34,649 nucleotides of DNA, taken from assembly GCA_934589705.1 (NCBI GenBank), contig CAKTOH010000014.1, forward strand, positions 1-34,649, written 5' to 3'. How positions within the stretch are numbered: position 1 is the stretch's first letter; each line of letters opens with the position of its first letter. Position numbers and translations under genes: made by a program. The stretch comes from an uncultured Oscillospiraceae bacterium (GTDB lineage Bacteria; Bacillota; Clostridia; Oscillospirales; Oscillospiraceae). This document shows, piece by piece, positions 7,567-15,218 of this stretch. Below the pieces are notes generated by a model. That model ran no database searches and had not been told where the DNA came from. It worked only from the letters and a program-made list of their open reading frames with translations.

Positions 7567-8490
7567 TTACTTGGATGCCTTGGCAGGCTTCAGCTGGCTC
7601 TTCCAATAGGGAACCGCCAGGAAGAAGGCCACGATCAGGGCGGAAATCAGCTTCAGATAGTTGGAGTCGATCTTCAGCAGACTGATGACCGCCTGAATGA
7701 CGATGTAGTAGATGATAGCGCCCAGGCTCACGGACAGCAGCTTCAGGGCGAAATTCCGGAACAGACGGCCGAAGGCCACCTCGCCGATGATGACGGAGGC
7801 CAGGCCGATGACGATGGCGCCGCGCCCCATGTTGATCTCCGCGTAGGACTGGTACTGGCACAGCAGGGCTCCGGCGAAGGCCACCAGGCCGTTGGAAAGA
7901 GCCAGACCCAGCACCTTGTTCACATTGGTGTTGATGCCCTGAGCCCGCGCCATGTGCTCATTGGCACCGGTTGCCCGGATGGAAGCGCCCCGCTCGGTGC
8001 CGAAGAACCAGTACAGGACGGCGATGACCACCACGGTGACAATGCCCACCACGAAAATGGGGTGATAGTAGAACGGACGGGTGCCCTTATTGACCTCCTG
8101 AAGGTAGCGCAGGGACACCAGCAGCTTGTAGTTGTTCACGTTCAGGGCGGTGTTTGCCTTCATGCCCATGGTGGCAAGGTTCACAGACCACAGCCCCAGC
8201 TGGGTGAGAATACCGGCAAGGATGGCGGGAATGCCGCACTTGGTGTGGAAAAAGCCGGTGACAAGGCCGGTCAGGCAGCCGGCCAGGAAGGCGCAGAGCA
8301 TGGCGATCCACACGCTGTTGCCGTTTACAATCATCATAACGCAGACCACACCGCCGGTGCAGAAGGAGCCGTCAACGGTCAGGTCGGCCAGGTCAAGAAT
8401 CCGATAGGTGATGTAAAGACCGATGGCCATAATGCCCCAGATCAGCCCCTGGGACACGGCACCGGGCAGTGCGTTGAGAAAACTCGTCAT
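7567..8490 (-). CDS. ABC transporter permease, branched-chain-type (COG4120-like)
   Basis: A 307-residue integral membrane protein with eight or more hydrophobic segments, including 'LIWGIMAIGLYITYRI' near the N-terminus and the polar loop 'TGANEHMARAQGINTN' that resembles the coupling region of LivH-type permeases (BPD_transp_2). Only one permease gene is present, so it should act as a homodimer, as known for TrpXYZ-like systems. RBS GGAGGAATCACCA precedes the ATG. It is separated from the binding-protein gene by a 310-bp hairpin-rich spacer and followed closely by the ATPase gene. Confidence 0.88.
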   Translation of the reverse strand: MTSFLNALPGAVSQGLIWGIMAIGLYITYRILDLADLTVDGSFCTGGVVCVMMIVNGNSVWIAMLCAFLAGCLTGLVTGFFHTKCGIPAILAGILTQLGLWSVNLATMGMKANTALNVNNYKLLVSLRYLQEVNKGTRPFYYHPIFVVGIVTVVVIAVLYWFFGTERGASIRATGANEHMARAQGINTNVNKVLGLALSNGLVAFAGALLCQYQSYAEINMGRGAIVIGLASVIIGEVAFGRLFRNFALKLLSVSLGAIIYYIVIQAVISLLKIDSNYLKLISALIVAFFLAVPYWKSQLKPAKASK

Positions 8491-8526
8491 TGGTGATTCC
8501 TCCGATTTGTGATAGTTTCATACTAT

Positions 8527-8681
8527 TTCCTGATTAAAATCTTAATTTTAATCAGGAAGGCATCGCCTGAAGGCGCTGCCTGTTTTGTGATTTGTAAGGA
8601 AAGAAATCACAAAACAAGTCTCATATGAACTCCATGCCCTTCAGGCAATTAAAATCTTTTTTAAGATTTTAATTGGAGTTC
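8527..8681 (-). promoter_or_regulatory. multi-hairpin spacer between binding protein and permease genes
   Basis: Within the 310-bp gap are a 14-bp stem (8527-8540/8545-8558), CGCCT/AGGCG (8564-8575), a 12-bp stem (8582-8593/8604-8615) and a 13-bp stem (8646-8658/8663-8675) with an outer GAACTCCA/TGGAGTTC (8627-8634/8674-8681). In addition 8565-8573 is fully complementary to 8638-8646, so the small CGCCT hairpin and a longer-range stem exclude each other. This could be an attenuator or a processing/stability element that keeps the binding protein more abundant than the membrane parts. Confidence 0.6.
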
Positions 8682-8755
8682 AGTATCATACGAACCCTTG
8701 GCAAAAAGGCTGGTTTTCAGCCCCTTTTCCAAGGGCTTGTACAGATACGGAAAGG

Positions 8756-8787
8756 AGGGGGTGCCGCTTTTGCAAGCGACACCCCCT
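8756..8787 (-). terminator. hairpin just after the binding-protein gene
   Basis: AGGGGGTG and CGCTT pair with AAGCG and CACCCCCT around TTGC, with one mismatch. It begins 14 bases after the stop codon on the minus strand and is followed by CCTTTCC, not a long T-run. It is likely a partial terminator or 3' stabiliser. Confidence 0.55.
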
Positions 8788-8800
8788 GAAGCTCAGGGAA

Positions 8801-9829
8801 TTAGGCGATGGGCTCGTAGCCATCGGGCGGGGTCAGACCCAGCTCCGCGCAGATCTCCGCGTTGTACTTGGGCGTTGCGGGGGCGTACTCGACGGGCATG
8901 GTGGAAACGTCCGCCTCGCCGGTCAGAATCTTGGCGGCCATCTCACCGGTGGTGTAGCCCAGGTCGTAGTAGCTGATGGACAGGGTGGCCACGCCGCAGC
9001 CCTTGCAGATGCCCTCTTCACCGGCGATGATGGGCTTGCCGGCGGCACTGAAGATACCGTCGATGACCTCGGTGGAGGAGGCGACCATGTTATCGGTGGG
9101 AACATACAGCACGTCGCAGAAGTCGCAGGCTTCCTGAGCGACGGCGGGCATATCGTTGGAGTCCACGAAAGCAAACTGCTTGCAGGTGTAGCCCATGTCG
9201 GTCAGATACTTCTCCACGGTGTCCACCTGGTACTTGGAGTTGGGCTCGGCGGAGCAGTACAGCAGGCCAACATTCTTGGCATCGGGGAACCAGGTCTGGA
9301 GCATCTTGGCCTGATCCTCCAGAGGCGCCAGGTCGGAGGTGCCGGAGACGTTGCCGCCGGGGGTACCGTTGAAGTCCTGGATGCCCAGCGCCACGCCGTA
9401 CTCGGTGACGGAGGTGCCCAGAACGGGAATGTCGGCGGTGGCGGCCACGGCAGCCTGGAGGGCGGGAGTGGCGTTTGCCATAATCAGGTCAACGCCCGCG
9501 GCCACAAAGCCGTTGGCGATGGTGGCGCAGGTGTTGGAATCGCCGGCAGCGTTCTGTAGGTCAAACTTCACGTTGTCCGCGCCCAGCTTGGCAACCAATG
9601 CGTCCTGGAAGCCCTGGGTGGCGGCATCCAGCGCGTCATGGGTGACCAGCTGGCAGATGCCGACGGTGTAAACCTTACCGGCAGCTTCCGTGGCGGGAGC
9701 CGCAGTGGCGGCGTCCGTAGCGGGGGCGGCGGCAGGGGCTTCGGTGGCGGCAGGGGCAGCAGAGCCGCCGCAGGCTGCCAGGGACAGCACCATCACAGCG
9801 GCAAGCAGCGCTGCAAGGATCTTTTTCAT
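8801..9829 (-). CDS. ABC substrate-binding lipoprotein, PF04392 (TrpX-like)
   Basis: A 342-residue lipoprotein. The signal peptide ends in the lipobox LSLAAC with Cys20. An Ala/Pro/Thr-rich linker (21-50) follows, then the type I periplasmic-binding fold of ABC_sub_bind proteins: 'YTVGICQLVTHDALDAATQG', 'VDLIMANATPALQAAV', 'DIPVLGTSVTEYGVALG', 'NVGLLYCSAEPNSKYQVD' and 'VLYVPTDNMVASS'. It captures an extracellular ligand for the permease and ATPase downstream. Known members are linked to tryptophan or other aromatic compounds, but specificity cannot be read here. RBS AAGGAGAGATTTGT precedes the ATG. No T-box is visible upstream. Confidence 0.88.
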   Translation of the reverse strand: MKKILAALLAAVMVLSLAACGGSAAPAATEAPAAAPATDAATAAPATEAAGKVYTVGICQLVTHDALDAATQGFQDALVAKLGADNVKFDLQNAAGDSNTCATIANGFVAAGVDLIMANATPALQAAVAATADIPVLGTSVTEYGVALGIQDFNGTPGGNVSGTSDLAPLEDQAKMLQTWFPDAKNVGLLYCSAEPNSKYQVDTVEKYLTDMGYTCKQFAFVDSNDMPAVAQEACDFCDVLYVPTDNMVASSTEVIDGIFSAAGKPIIAGEEGICKGCGVATLSISYYDLGYTTGEMAAKILTGEADVSTMPVEYAPATPKYNAEICAELGLTPPDGYEPIA

Positions 9830-9891
9830 ACAAATCTCTCCTTTTTCTTATCCATGAACACTTGTGCGCCCGTGGAATACTGATGGCACAC

Positions 9892-9920
9892 AATATAGCA
9901 CTGTTTGCCGAAACTGTCAA
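9892..9920 (-). promoter_or_regulatory. promoter of the TrpX-like ABC operon
   Basis: On the minus strand TTGACA (9920-9915), a 17-nt spacer and TATATT (9897-9892), about 63 bases upstream of the binding-protein start. Confidence 0.8.
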
Positions 9921-10019
9921 TTGGTTTTTATGAATCTATCATGTGCATTTAATAATTAAATGATAAAGGCAAGGGGAAGCCTGTATTTTGACGAGGAGAA
10001 TCAATCGATAGAATCAGTA

Positions 10020-10197
10020 TGGGCGGCCATTGGCCGCCCGAGGCTCCCCTTGCTGATCAAGGGGAGCTGCCCCAGTGCGCACACTGGGGCTGAGGGGGAT
10101 CAGAACTGACCATTTTGACAATCCCCCAGTCAGCTGTGCTGACAGCTCCCTTTACACAAGGGAGCCAGGGGTGCTCCCGCACCAGTGCGTTATTCGA
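10020..10197 (-). repeat. family C mosaic repeat, copy 1
   Basis: A chain of hairpins: GGGCGGCCA/TGGCCGCCC, GCTCCCCTTG/CAAGGGGAGC, GCCCCAGTG/CACTGGGGC, and the blocks GGGATTGTCAAAATG, GGCTCCCTTGTGTAAAGGGA and GCACTGGTGCGGGAGCACCC on the minus strand. The same blocks in the same order occur at 26461-26576 and 34451-34649, with different hairpins between them. Confidence 0.75.
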
Positions 10198-10239
10198 TGG
10201 TTCTCGGAAGAATACGGGAATTCCTTATTTATAGAAAAC

Positions 10240-10263
10240 AGGGACTGCCTTTTGGCAGTCCCT
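10240..10263 (-). terminator. terminator of the GGDEF gene
   Basis: A 10-bp stem AGGGACTGCC/GGCAGTCCCT with loop TTTT, 15 bases beyond the stop. On the minus strand TGTTTTCTAT follows. Confidence 0.75.
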
Positions 10264-10277
10264 GAACAATACGTTTT

Positions 10278-11393
10278 TCACCGCTTCCGGCGGTCACGGG
10301 CCCGGTAGTAGTCGGCCTTATTCGCCAGCATCCTGGCATCGGCAATACTGACCATATCCTCAATGTCAAAGTGATCCATCCGGCTTTCCACGCCGCAGGC
10401 GATGGTGTAGCCCGCCGCCTCCACGGTGGCGTTCAGCTGCTCCACCCACCGCTGAACCTCTTCCTTGGTGCCCACCGGGCACAGAATCAGAAATTCGTCG
10501 CCGCCCAGCCGGAACACATGGGCCTGAGGGAACTGCTTGACGCAGGCCTCCGCCACGAACCGGAGCATTTCGTCACCGGCGGCATGACCCAGCCGGTTAT
10601 TCAGCTCATGCAGGCCGTTCACATCGATATAGATGACGGACAGACGAATGAAGGTGCTGGGGTCGGTTTCCTCCACGAAGCGGGTATAGGAGGAGCGGTT
10701 TTGCAGGCCGGTGGCCGCGTCCACGAAGCTGGCCTTGCGAAGCTGCACCTGGGCATCCAGCAGGCGATACCGGTCAAAAACCAGCTGCCGGACGCAGTAA
10801 AAGGACATGACGCAGTCGATGAGGTACAGCATAGGGAAGCGATAACGCATGGTCTCGGAATAGGGAAAGCGTACAAGACCCCGGAAGGGGCCGTGGAAGG
10901 TGAGAAACAGCAGCAGCAGGAAATAGATGCTCAGGATCAGTCCCTTTTTCAGGTCGATCATGGTCATGAACAGAAAGGGGATAAAGACTACCCACAAAAG
11001 GGCAAAGCCATTGTTTCCGCCAAGAAGAATGTAGCCGGTAAAGAGCAGCAGAAGAAGCCCGAAGAAAGTATCCTCCAGAATCTCAATGTGCTGATCCTTC
11101 CAGCATTGGCGCAGATTCAGCCCCAGAACACCGGCACCGCCCAGGGTGGTGATCAGCATCCCGTAGGAATGCTGGAAAACGTTGGCAAGACTCATCAGCA
11201 GGAAGGCGGCAATGGCAAAGAAGGTCAGTGTCTTCAGCTGCTGCCACCGCTCCGGACGCTGCGCCTGCTTGATTTTTTGGTCAGCGGCAAAAAGCTCCGC
11301 TAGCTTCTGTTTCATGGGGTACAATCGTTCCCTTCCTAAGAGCATTCTCTCGGAAAGACAGAACATCTGGTCGAAATGTCGGATTCTTTCCAA
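10278..11393 (-). CDS. membrane GGDEF diguanylate cyclase
   Basis: A membrane protein with a C-terminal GGDEF domain that makes cyclic di-GMP from two GTP. Hydrophobic segments lie near residues 56-72, 78-95, 110-125, 130-147, 151-167 and 188-204, with no extracellular sensor domain of known type. The active loop is intact: RLGGDEF (295-301), preceded by 'DVNGLHELNNRLGHAAGDEM' (257-276). The RxxD inhibitory site expected just before GGDEF is PQAH here, so product inhibition is probably absent. The TTG start used for these coordinates has no clear RBS; ATG at 11315 (MKQKLAEL) or a TTG just before it follows AGGAAGGG and may be the true start. It stands alone. Confidence 0.85.
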   Translation of the reverse strand: MERIRHFDQMFCLSERMLLGRERLYPMKQKLAELFAADQKIKQAQRPERWQQLKTLTFFAIAAFLLMSLANVFQHSYGMLITTLGGAGVLGLNLRQCWKDQHIEILEDTFFGLLLLLFTGYILLGGNNGFALLWVVFIPFLFMTMIDLKKGLILSIYFLLLLFLTFHGPFRGLVRFPYSETMRYRFPMLYLIDCVMSFYCVRQLVFDRYRLLDAQVQLRKASFVDAATGLQNRSSYTRFVEETDPSTFIRLSVIYIDVNGLHELNNRLGHAAGDEMLRFVAEACVKQFPQAHVFRLGGDEFLILCPVGTKEEVQRWVEQLNATVEAAGYTIACGVESRMDHFDIEDMVSIADARMLANKADYYRARDRRKR

Positions 11394-11600
11394 GGTTCGT
11401 GGGTCGTAATTGTTGAAAATAATTATACAATAAACGGGGGCGATTTGCTAGTGTAAAAAATGACGAAATCGAAAATTTTTCGGAACTTCTTTCGTACCTA
11501 TGGGAAACTGGCGGGAGGGGGACAGGAAAGCACAGTTTACAGGAGGCGGATTCTTAGAAAATCCGTCAAATTGCACAAAGTTTTGACTTTCTATTTTTGG
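11394..11600. other. gap between GGDEF gene and lysine riboswitch
   Basis: It holds a TATAAT (minus, 11427-11422) that may be the -10 box of the GGDEF gene, with no good -35 box. A short inverted repeat GGATT/AATCC lies near 11550-11570. No gene is seen. Confidence 0.4.
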
Positions 11601-11603
11601 GAC

Positions 11604-11632
11604 TTGACAGAGGGAAAATCCGGTGTTAGGAT
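11604..11632 (+). promoter_or_regulatory. promoter of the lysine transporter operon
   Basis: TTGACA (11604-11609), a 17-nt spacer and TAGGAT (11627-11632), ending 12 bases before the riboswitch begins. Confidence 0.75.
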
Positions 11633-11644
11633 ATGGCCAAATTG

Positions 11645-11815
11645 AATCGCTTAGATAGAGGCGCGGTTCGCATCAGTACTTACCGACAAGGCAGGGTAGC
11701 CGTCGGCAGGGAAAGGGCTCACCGCCGAAGCGGAAAACAATCACCCTGTTGTTCCCGCTGGGTCGTCAGAGAATATCTGCCGGACTGTCACAAGAACTTT
11801 GTGAAGCGCTATCAT
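11645..11815 (+). ncRNA. lysine riboswitch (L-box) aptamer
   Basis: The 5' part TAGATAGAGGCGCGG with GCATCAGTA and the later AAAGGGCTCACCGCCGAAGCGG and CCCGCTGGGTCGTCAGAG fit the L-box consensus (AGAGG-GCG, GGxxGCCGAAG and GCTGGG elements). CGCTT (11648-11652) and AAGCG (11804-11808) close helix P1. A terminator hairpin lies 42 bases downstream. Known L-box RNAs bind lysine and end transcription of lysine synthesis or uptake genes when lysine is plentiful. Recognised by eye; a covariance-model search would settle it. Confidence 0.85.
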
Positions 11816-11856
11816 TGGCTGTTCGGCTGAATTCATTTTGTCATGCCGCATTTCCA

Positions 11857-11890
11857 TGGACCGCTTACCAAAGCGGTTCATTTTTATTTT
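11857..11890 (+). terminator. riboswitch-controlled terminator
   Basis: A stem of TGGACCGCTT with AAGCGGTTCA (one G-T pair) and loop ACCA, followed by TTTTTATTTT, 42 bases before the binding-protein start. It is positioned as the expression platform of the L-box. Confidence 0.85.
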
Positions 11891-11931
11891 ACCGGGAAAG
11901 CCGGAATTTCAGAAATGAGAGGTTGACAACA

Positions 11932-12852
11932 ATGAAGAAGCTCCTGTCCATCATCATGGTTCTGACCATGACCCTGTCCCTGGCCGCCTGCGGCGGCTCC
12001 GCTGCCCCTGCCGCCACCGAGGCCCCTGCGGCTGCCACCGCTGCCGCACCTGCCGCTGACTCCGATGTGCCCGCCGGCCTGGAGGATGGCGTACTGACCA
12101 TCGCCATGGAGTGCGCCTACGCTCCCTACAACTGGACCCAGACCGACGACTCCAACGGCGCTGTGCCCATCGCCAACGTCCCCGGCTCCTACGCCAACGG
12201 CTACGACGTGATGATCGGCAAGAAGATTGCCGAGGCCAACGGCTGGCAGCTGGAGGTCATCCAGTCCGACTGGGACTCCCTGGTGCCCGGCGTCCAGAGC
12301 GGCACCTTTGACGCGGTCATCGCCGGTCAGTCCATGACTGCCGAGCGTGCCGAGCAGGTGGATTTCGCCGGCCCCTACTTCTACGCGACCATCGTCTGCG
12401 TGACCAAGGCCGACAGCAAGTTCGCAAATGCCACTTCCATTGCCGATCTGGCCGGCGGCTCCTGCACCGCCCAGATCGCTACCATCTGGTATGACCAGTG
12501 CCTGCCCCAGATCAAGGACGCTGCCATTCAGACCGCTGCCGAGACCGCTCCCGCCATGCTGATGGCTCTGGAAACCGATACCGTTGACTTTATCTGCACC
12601 GATATGCCCACTGCCCAGGGTGCTGTGGCCGCCTATCCCGATATGAAGATTCTGGATTTCTCCGGCACCGACGGCGACTTCCAGTTCTCCGATGAGGTTC
12701 GGGCTGAGAACGTGAACATCGGCGTGTCCGTCATGAAGGGCAACACCCTGCTCAAGGACAAGATTGACGCGGTGCTGAGCACCATGACCCCCGACGACAT
12801 GAACGCTCTGATGGAGCAGGCCATTGCCGTCCAGCCCCTGAGCGAGGACTAA
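11932..12852 (+). CDS. amino acid ABC transporter binding lipoprotein, probably lysine
   Basis: A 306-residue SBP_bac_3-family lipoprotein. The lipobox LSLAAC ends at Cys20; an Ala/Thr/Pro-rich linker follows. The bilobed domain starts near residue 48 ('DGVLTIAMECAYAPYNWTQ') and includes 'YDVMIGKKIAEANGWQLEV', 'WDSLVPGVQSGTFDAVIAG' and 'SMTAERAEQVDFAGPYF', all family hallmarks. It binds a polar amino acid outside the membrane. The lysine riboswitch upstream makes lysine the best guess. ATG 11932 is chosen because GAGAGG lies 9 bases upstream and the signal peptide begins there; the frame stays open further upstream through the terminator, but without signal. Permease and ATPase genes follow. 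Confidence 0.9.
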   Translation: MKKLLSIIMVLTMTLSLAACGGSAAPAATEAPAAATAAAPAADSDVPAGLEDGVLTIAMECAYAPYNWTQTDDSNGAVPIANVPGSYANGYDVMIGKKIAEANGWQLEVIQSDWDSLVPGVQSGTFDAVIAGQSMTAERAEQVDFAGPYFYATIVCVTKADSKFANATSIADLAGGSCTAQIATIWYDQCLPQIKDAAIQTAAETAPAMLMALETDTVDFICTDMPTAQGAVAAYPDMKILDFSGTDGDFQFSDEVRAENVNIGVSVMKGNTLLKDKIDAVLSTMTPDDMNALMEQAIAVQPLSED

Positions 12853-12866
12853 ACTCGAAAAACAGC

Positions 12867-12897
12867 CAAGGCGGGAGGGAACGTACCTCTCGCCTTG
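12867..12897 (+). promoter_or_regulatory. intercistronic hairpin
   Basis: CAAGGCGGGAGG pairs with CCTCTCGCCTTG (one G-T pair) around a 7-nt loop between the binding-protein and permease genes. No T-run follows, so it likely protects or processes the upstream mRNA and allows partial read-through. Confidence 0.6.
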
Positions 12898-12935
12898 CCC
12901 AGCGTCTATATATATTATTGTAAGGAGAAAGCACC

Positions 12936-13796
12936 ATGGAAAAAATCACCCAACTCGGTGCCGATATCGTAAAGCTGTGGTCGAAGTACGGCGGGCCTTA
13001 TCTCACCGGTATGCGCAACACCCTGGTGCTTGCGCTGGTCGCCACTGCCATCGGCTGCGTCATCGGCTTTATCTGCGGCATTCTGAACACCATTCCCTGC
13101 TCCAACCGGGATCCCATGCCCAAGCGGGTTCTGCTGAAAATCGTCCGGATCATCGTTCGGGTGTATGTGGAGGTTTTCCGGGGCACCCCCATGGTGCTCC
13201 AGGCCGTGTTCCTGTACTATGGCCTGCCCTATTTCACCAACAATACCATGAAGTTCACCAATATCTGGGTGGCGGCCATTCTGGTTGTTTCCATCAACAC
13301 CGGCGCTTACATGGCCGAGTCCGTCCGGGGCGGCATTATTTCCATTGACCCGGGTCAGACCGAGGGTGCCAAGGCCATCGGCATGAACCATGTCCAAACC
13401 ATGCTCCATGTGATCCTGCCCCAGGCTCTGCGGAACATCATGCCCCAGATCGGCAACAACTTCATCATCAACGTGAAGGATACCTCCGTCATGTTCATCA
13501 TCGGCTTCCCGGACTTTTTCTCCTCCCACCGGGCGGCGGTGGGCGCCAGCTACCTGTACTTCCCCTCTGCCACCGTGGAAATGGCAGGCTATCTGTGCAT
13601 GACCCTGGCCGCCTCCTTCCTGCTGCGCTGGCTGGAAAAGAAAATGGACGGCGCCAGCGACTATGAGCTGGTTCAGGTGGATTCGCTGACCATGACCGCC
13701 GGAACCTACAACCATCCGGACAAGGGGACGCCCTTCGACGAGCAGAGCAGGGAATACCAGAACGTGGCACACGGAAGAAACAGGGGGGAACGCTGA
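12936..13796 (+). CDS. amino acid ABC transporter permease, probably lysine
   Basis: A 286-residue HisM/GlnP-type permease. It has several membrane segments ('[20 protein letters not shown]' at about 28-47) and the cytoplasmic EAA-type loop '[20 protein letters not shown]' (about 145-164) that contacts the ATPase. '[12 protein letters not shown]' (about 76-87) is the family's conserved RGTP motif. One permease gene only, so a homodimer is expected. RBS AAGGAGAAAGCACC precedes the ATG. The last ~50 residues after the final membrane segment are hydrophilic and longer than usual. It ends 1 bp before the ATPase gene. Confidence 0.9.
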   Translation: MEKITQLGADIVKLWSKYGGPYLTGMRNTLVLALVATAIGCVIGFICGILNTIPCSNRDPMPKRVLLKIVRIIVRVYVEVFRGTPMVLQAVFLYYGLPYFTNNTMKFTNIWVAAILVVSINTGAYMAESVRGGIISIDPGQTEGAKAIGMNHVQTMLHVILPQALRNIMPQIGNNFIINVKDTSVMFIIGFPDFFSSHRAAVGASYLYFPSATVEMAGYLCMTLAASFLLRWLEKKMDGASDYELVQVDSLTMTAGTYNHPDKGTPFDEQSREYQNVAHGRNRGER

Positions 13797-13797
13797 T

Positions 13798-14538
13798 ATG
13801 GACGAACTGATTTTGCAGGTCAACCACCTGTCCAAGAGCTTCGGCACCCATGAGGTGCTCCGGGACATTGACTTCACCGTGAATAAGGGAGACGTGACCT
13901 CCATCATCGGCGCCTCTGGTTCCGGCAAATCTACGCTCCTTCGGTGCATCAATCTATTGGAGACTCCCACCTCCGGAGAAATTCTCTACCACGGCAAGAA
14001 CGTGGTAGCCAAGGGCTTTGACGCGCCCTCCTACCGCTCCCATGTGGGCATGGTGTTCCAGTCCTTCAACCTGTTCAACAATATGACCGTGCTGGAAAAC
14101 TGCATTGTGGGTCAGGTGCAGGTTCTGAAGCGGGGTCGGGCGGAAGCGAAAGATCACGCCATGCACTACCTGGAAAAGGTGGGCATGACCCCCTATATCA
14201 ACGCCAAGCCCCGGCAGATTTCCGGCGGCCAGAAGCAGCGGGTGGCCATTGCCCGGGCGCTGGCTATGGATCCGGAGGTGCTGCTCTTCGACGAGCCTAC
14301 CTCCGCCCTGGATCCGGAAATGGTGGGCGAGGTGCTCAGCGTCATGCGCTCCCTTGCCCAGGAGGGCATGACCATGCTGGTGGTGACCCACGAGATGGCC
14401 TTTGCCCGGGACGTGAGCAACCATGTGGTGTACATGAACCAGGGCGTCATCTGCGAGGAGGGCGCGCCCGCCGACATCTTCGGCAATCCTCAGAAGCAGG
14501 AGACCAAGGACTTCCTGTCCCGGTTCCGGAATGCGTAA
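13798..14538 (+). CDS. amino acid ABC transporter ATPase, probably lysine
   Basis: A 246-residue GlnQ/HisP-type ATPase: Walker [10 protein letters not shown] (38-46), Q-loop FQSFNLF (87-93), signature ISGGQKQR (141-148), Walker [14 protein letters not shown] (161-173), switch His in VVTHEMAFA. It drives import through the permease encoded immediately upstream (1-bp gap), under the same lysine riboswitch. No terminator is obvious right after it; the next hairpin with a T-run is at 14909-14942. Confidence 0.93.
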   Translation: MDELILQVNHLSKSFGTHEVLRDIDFTVNKGDVTSIIGASGSGKSTLLRCINLLETPTSGEILYHGKNVVAKGFDAPSYRSHVGMVFQSFNLFNNMTVLENCIVGQVQVLKRGRAEAKDHAMHYLEKVGMTPYINAKPRQISGGQKQRVAIARALAMDPEVLLFDEPTSALDPEMVGEVLSVMRSLAQEGMTMLVVTHEMAFARDVSNHVVYMNQGVICEEGAPADIFGNPQKQETKDFLSRFRNA

Positions 14539-14548
14539 TTCCCGCTCG

Positions 14549-14612
14549 CACTGTCATTGCGAACCAGTGACCGATGTCACTGGTGTGGCCCCTTCCAGGG
14601 ATTCCCTCCGGT
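14549..14612. repeat. family B palindromic repeat, copy 2
   Basis: CATTGCGAACCAGTGACCGA, then TGTCACTGGTGTGGCC: the arms CCAGTGAC and GTCACTGG form a hairpin. The same arms occur at 6669, 20132, 20222 and 26865-26951. Confidence 0.7.
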
Positions 14613-14627
14613 CACAATCCGTTTTCT

Positions 14628-14684
14628 TGCCTTCCCTTGGGGGAAGGTGGCACAGCGTAGCCGTGACGGATGAGGGCCAATCAT
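14628..14684. repeat. family E repeat (CCTTCCC ... GTCACGGCT type), copy 1
   Basis: CCTTCCCTTGGGGGAAGG followed by TGGCACAGCGTAGCCGTGACGGATGAGGG in two hairpin-forming blocks. Its reverse complement (CCCTCATCCGTCACGGCTGC) appears at 26708-26738. Confidence 0.6.
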
Positions 14685-14699
14685 TTCATACTTTGCAGA

Positions 14700-14897
14700 A
14701 AACTTACGGCGCTGGTTCCTCCGGAGGCAATGTTCTTGTTCCGGCAAGAACATTGAGAAGAAGCCGGCTTAAGGGGCGCTGCCGAAAAGCCGCCCCCTTA
14801 AGAATCCCCCGGCCGCACCGCCGGAGGCGCGTCAGAATCTTTCGGCCTGCCATGGGCAGCTTCATCGAGAGCGCCCAGACGGGGTGCGGACTCTCTG
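14700..14897 (+). repeat. family A structured repeat, copy 2
   Basis: Core 14717-14823. CCTCC/GGAGG palindrome; 11-bp hairpin 14728-14738/14745-14755 (loop TTCCGG); CTTAAGGGG/CCCCTTAAG hairpin. It then shares a diverged 50-nt block (CGTCAGAATCTTTCGG...) with the other copies and is closed by the terminator at 14909. Confidence 0.8.
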
Positions 14898-14908
14898 CGA
14901 TACTGTGA

Positions 14909-14942
14909 AAATCGGGTTCCGTGAGGAACCTGATTTTTTCTT
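14909..14942 (+). terminator. intrinsic terminator after family A copy 2
   Basis: AAATCGGGTTCC pairs with GGAACCTGATTT around GTGA, followed by TTTTCTTTC. It may end the lysine transporter operon, or an RNA made from the repeat. Confidence 0.75.
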
Positions 14943-15026
14943 TCAGAGCTTCCCTAGGGTCATTCCTACCCGGTTTATTGTACCGAATCCATGCTACAAT
15001 CCCGGTACGAAAGGAAGGGACGGATT

Positions 15027-15218
15027 ATGAAGCGGTTTTTGCGAAAAAAGGAGAATCCCGAAAAAATGCTGACCTTGCAGCTGCGGCGGCAGCGGCTTCA
15101 GCTGCGCCGGGCCGGACTGAAGGAGGCGCAGCTTCGGAAAATGAAGCCGGATGAGCGGGTGGTGGCGCTGGAGCAGGCTCGGCTGGATCCCTACGACTTT
15201 ATCTACCTGGCCTGTTGA
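15027..15218 (+). CDS. small basic protein of unknown function
   Basis: A 63-residue protein starting MKRFLRKKENPEKM, rich in Arg, Lys, Leu and Gln, probably one long helix ('LTLQLRRQRLQLRRAGLKEA'), ending PYDFIYLAC. AAGGAAGGGA lies about 6 bases before ATG 15027, and TACAAT (14995-15000) could be its -10 box. I do not recognise the family. Its stop codon lies exactly where the T-run of the converging gene's terminator lies, and the two reading frames overlap by 16 bases. Confidence 0.6.
   Translation: MKRFLRKKENPEKMLTLQLRRQRLQLRRAGLKEAQLRKMKPDERVVALEQARLDPYDFIYLAC

Noticed and set aside
9830..9960. T-box or other tryptophan control before the TrpX-like operon
   Set aside because: The leader is only about 55 bases, with no specifier loop or T-box sequence.
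11749..11931. 61-codon N-terminal extension of the lysine-binding protein
   Set aside because: It would be encoded across the riboswitch terminator and would bury the lipoprotein signal; the RBS lies before ATG 11932.
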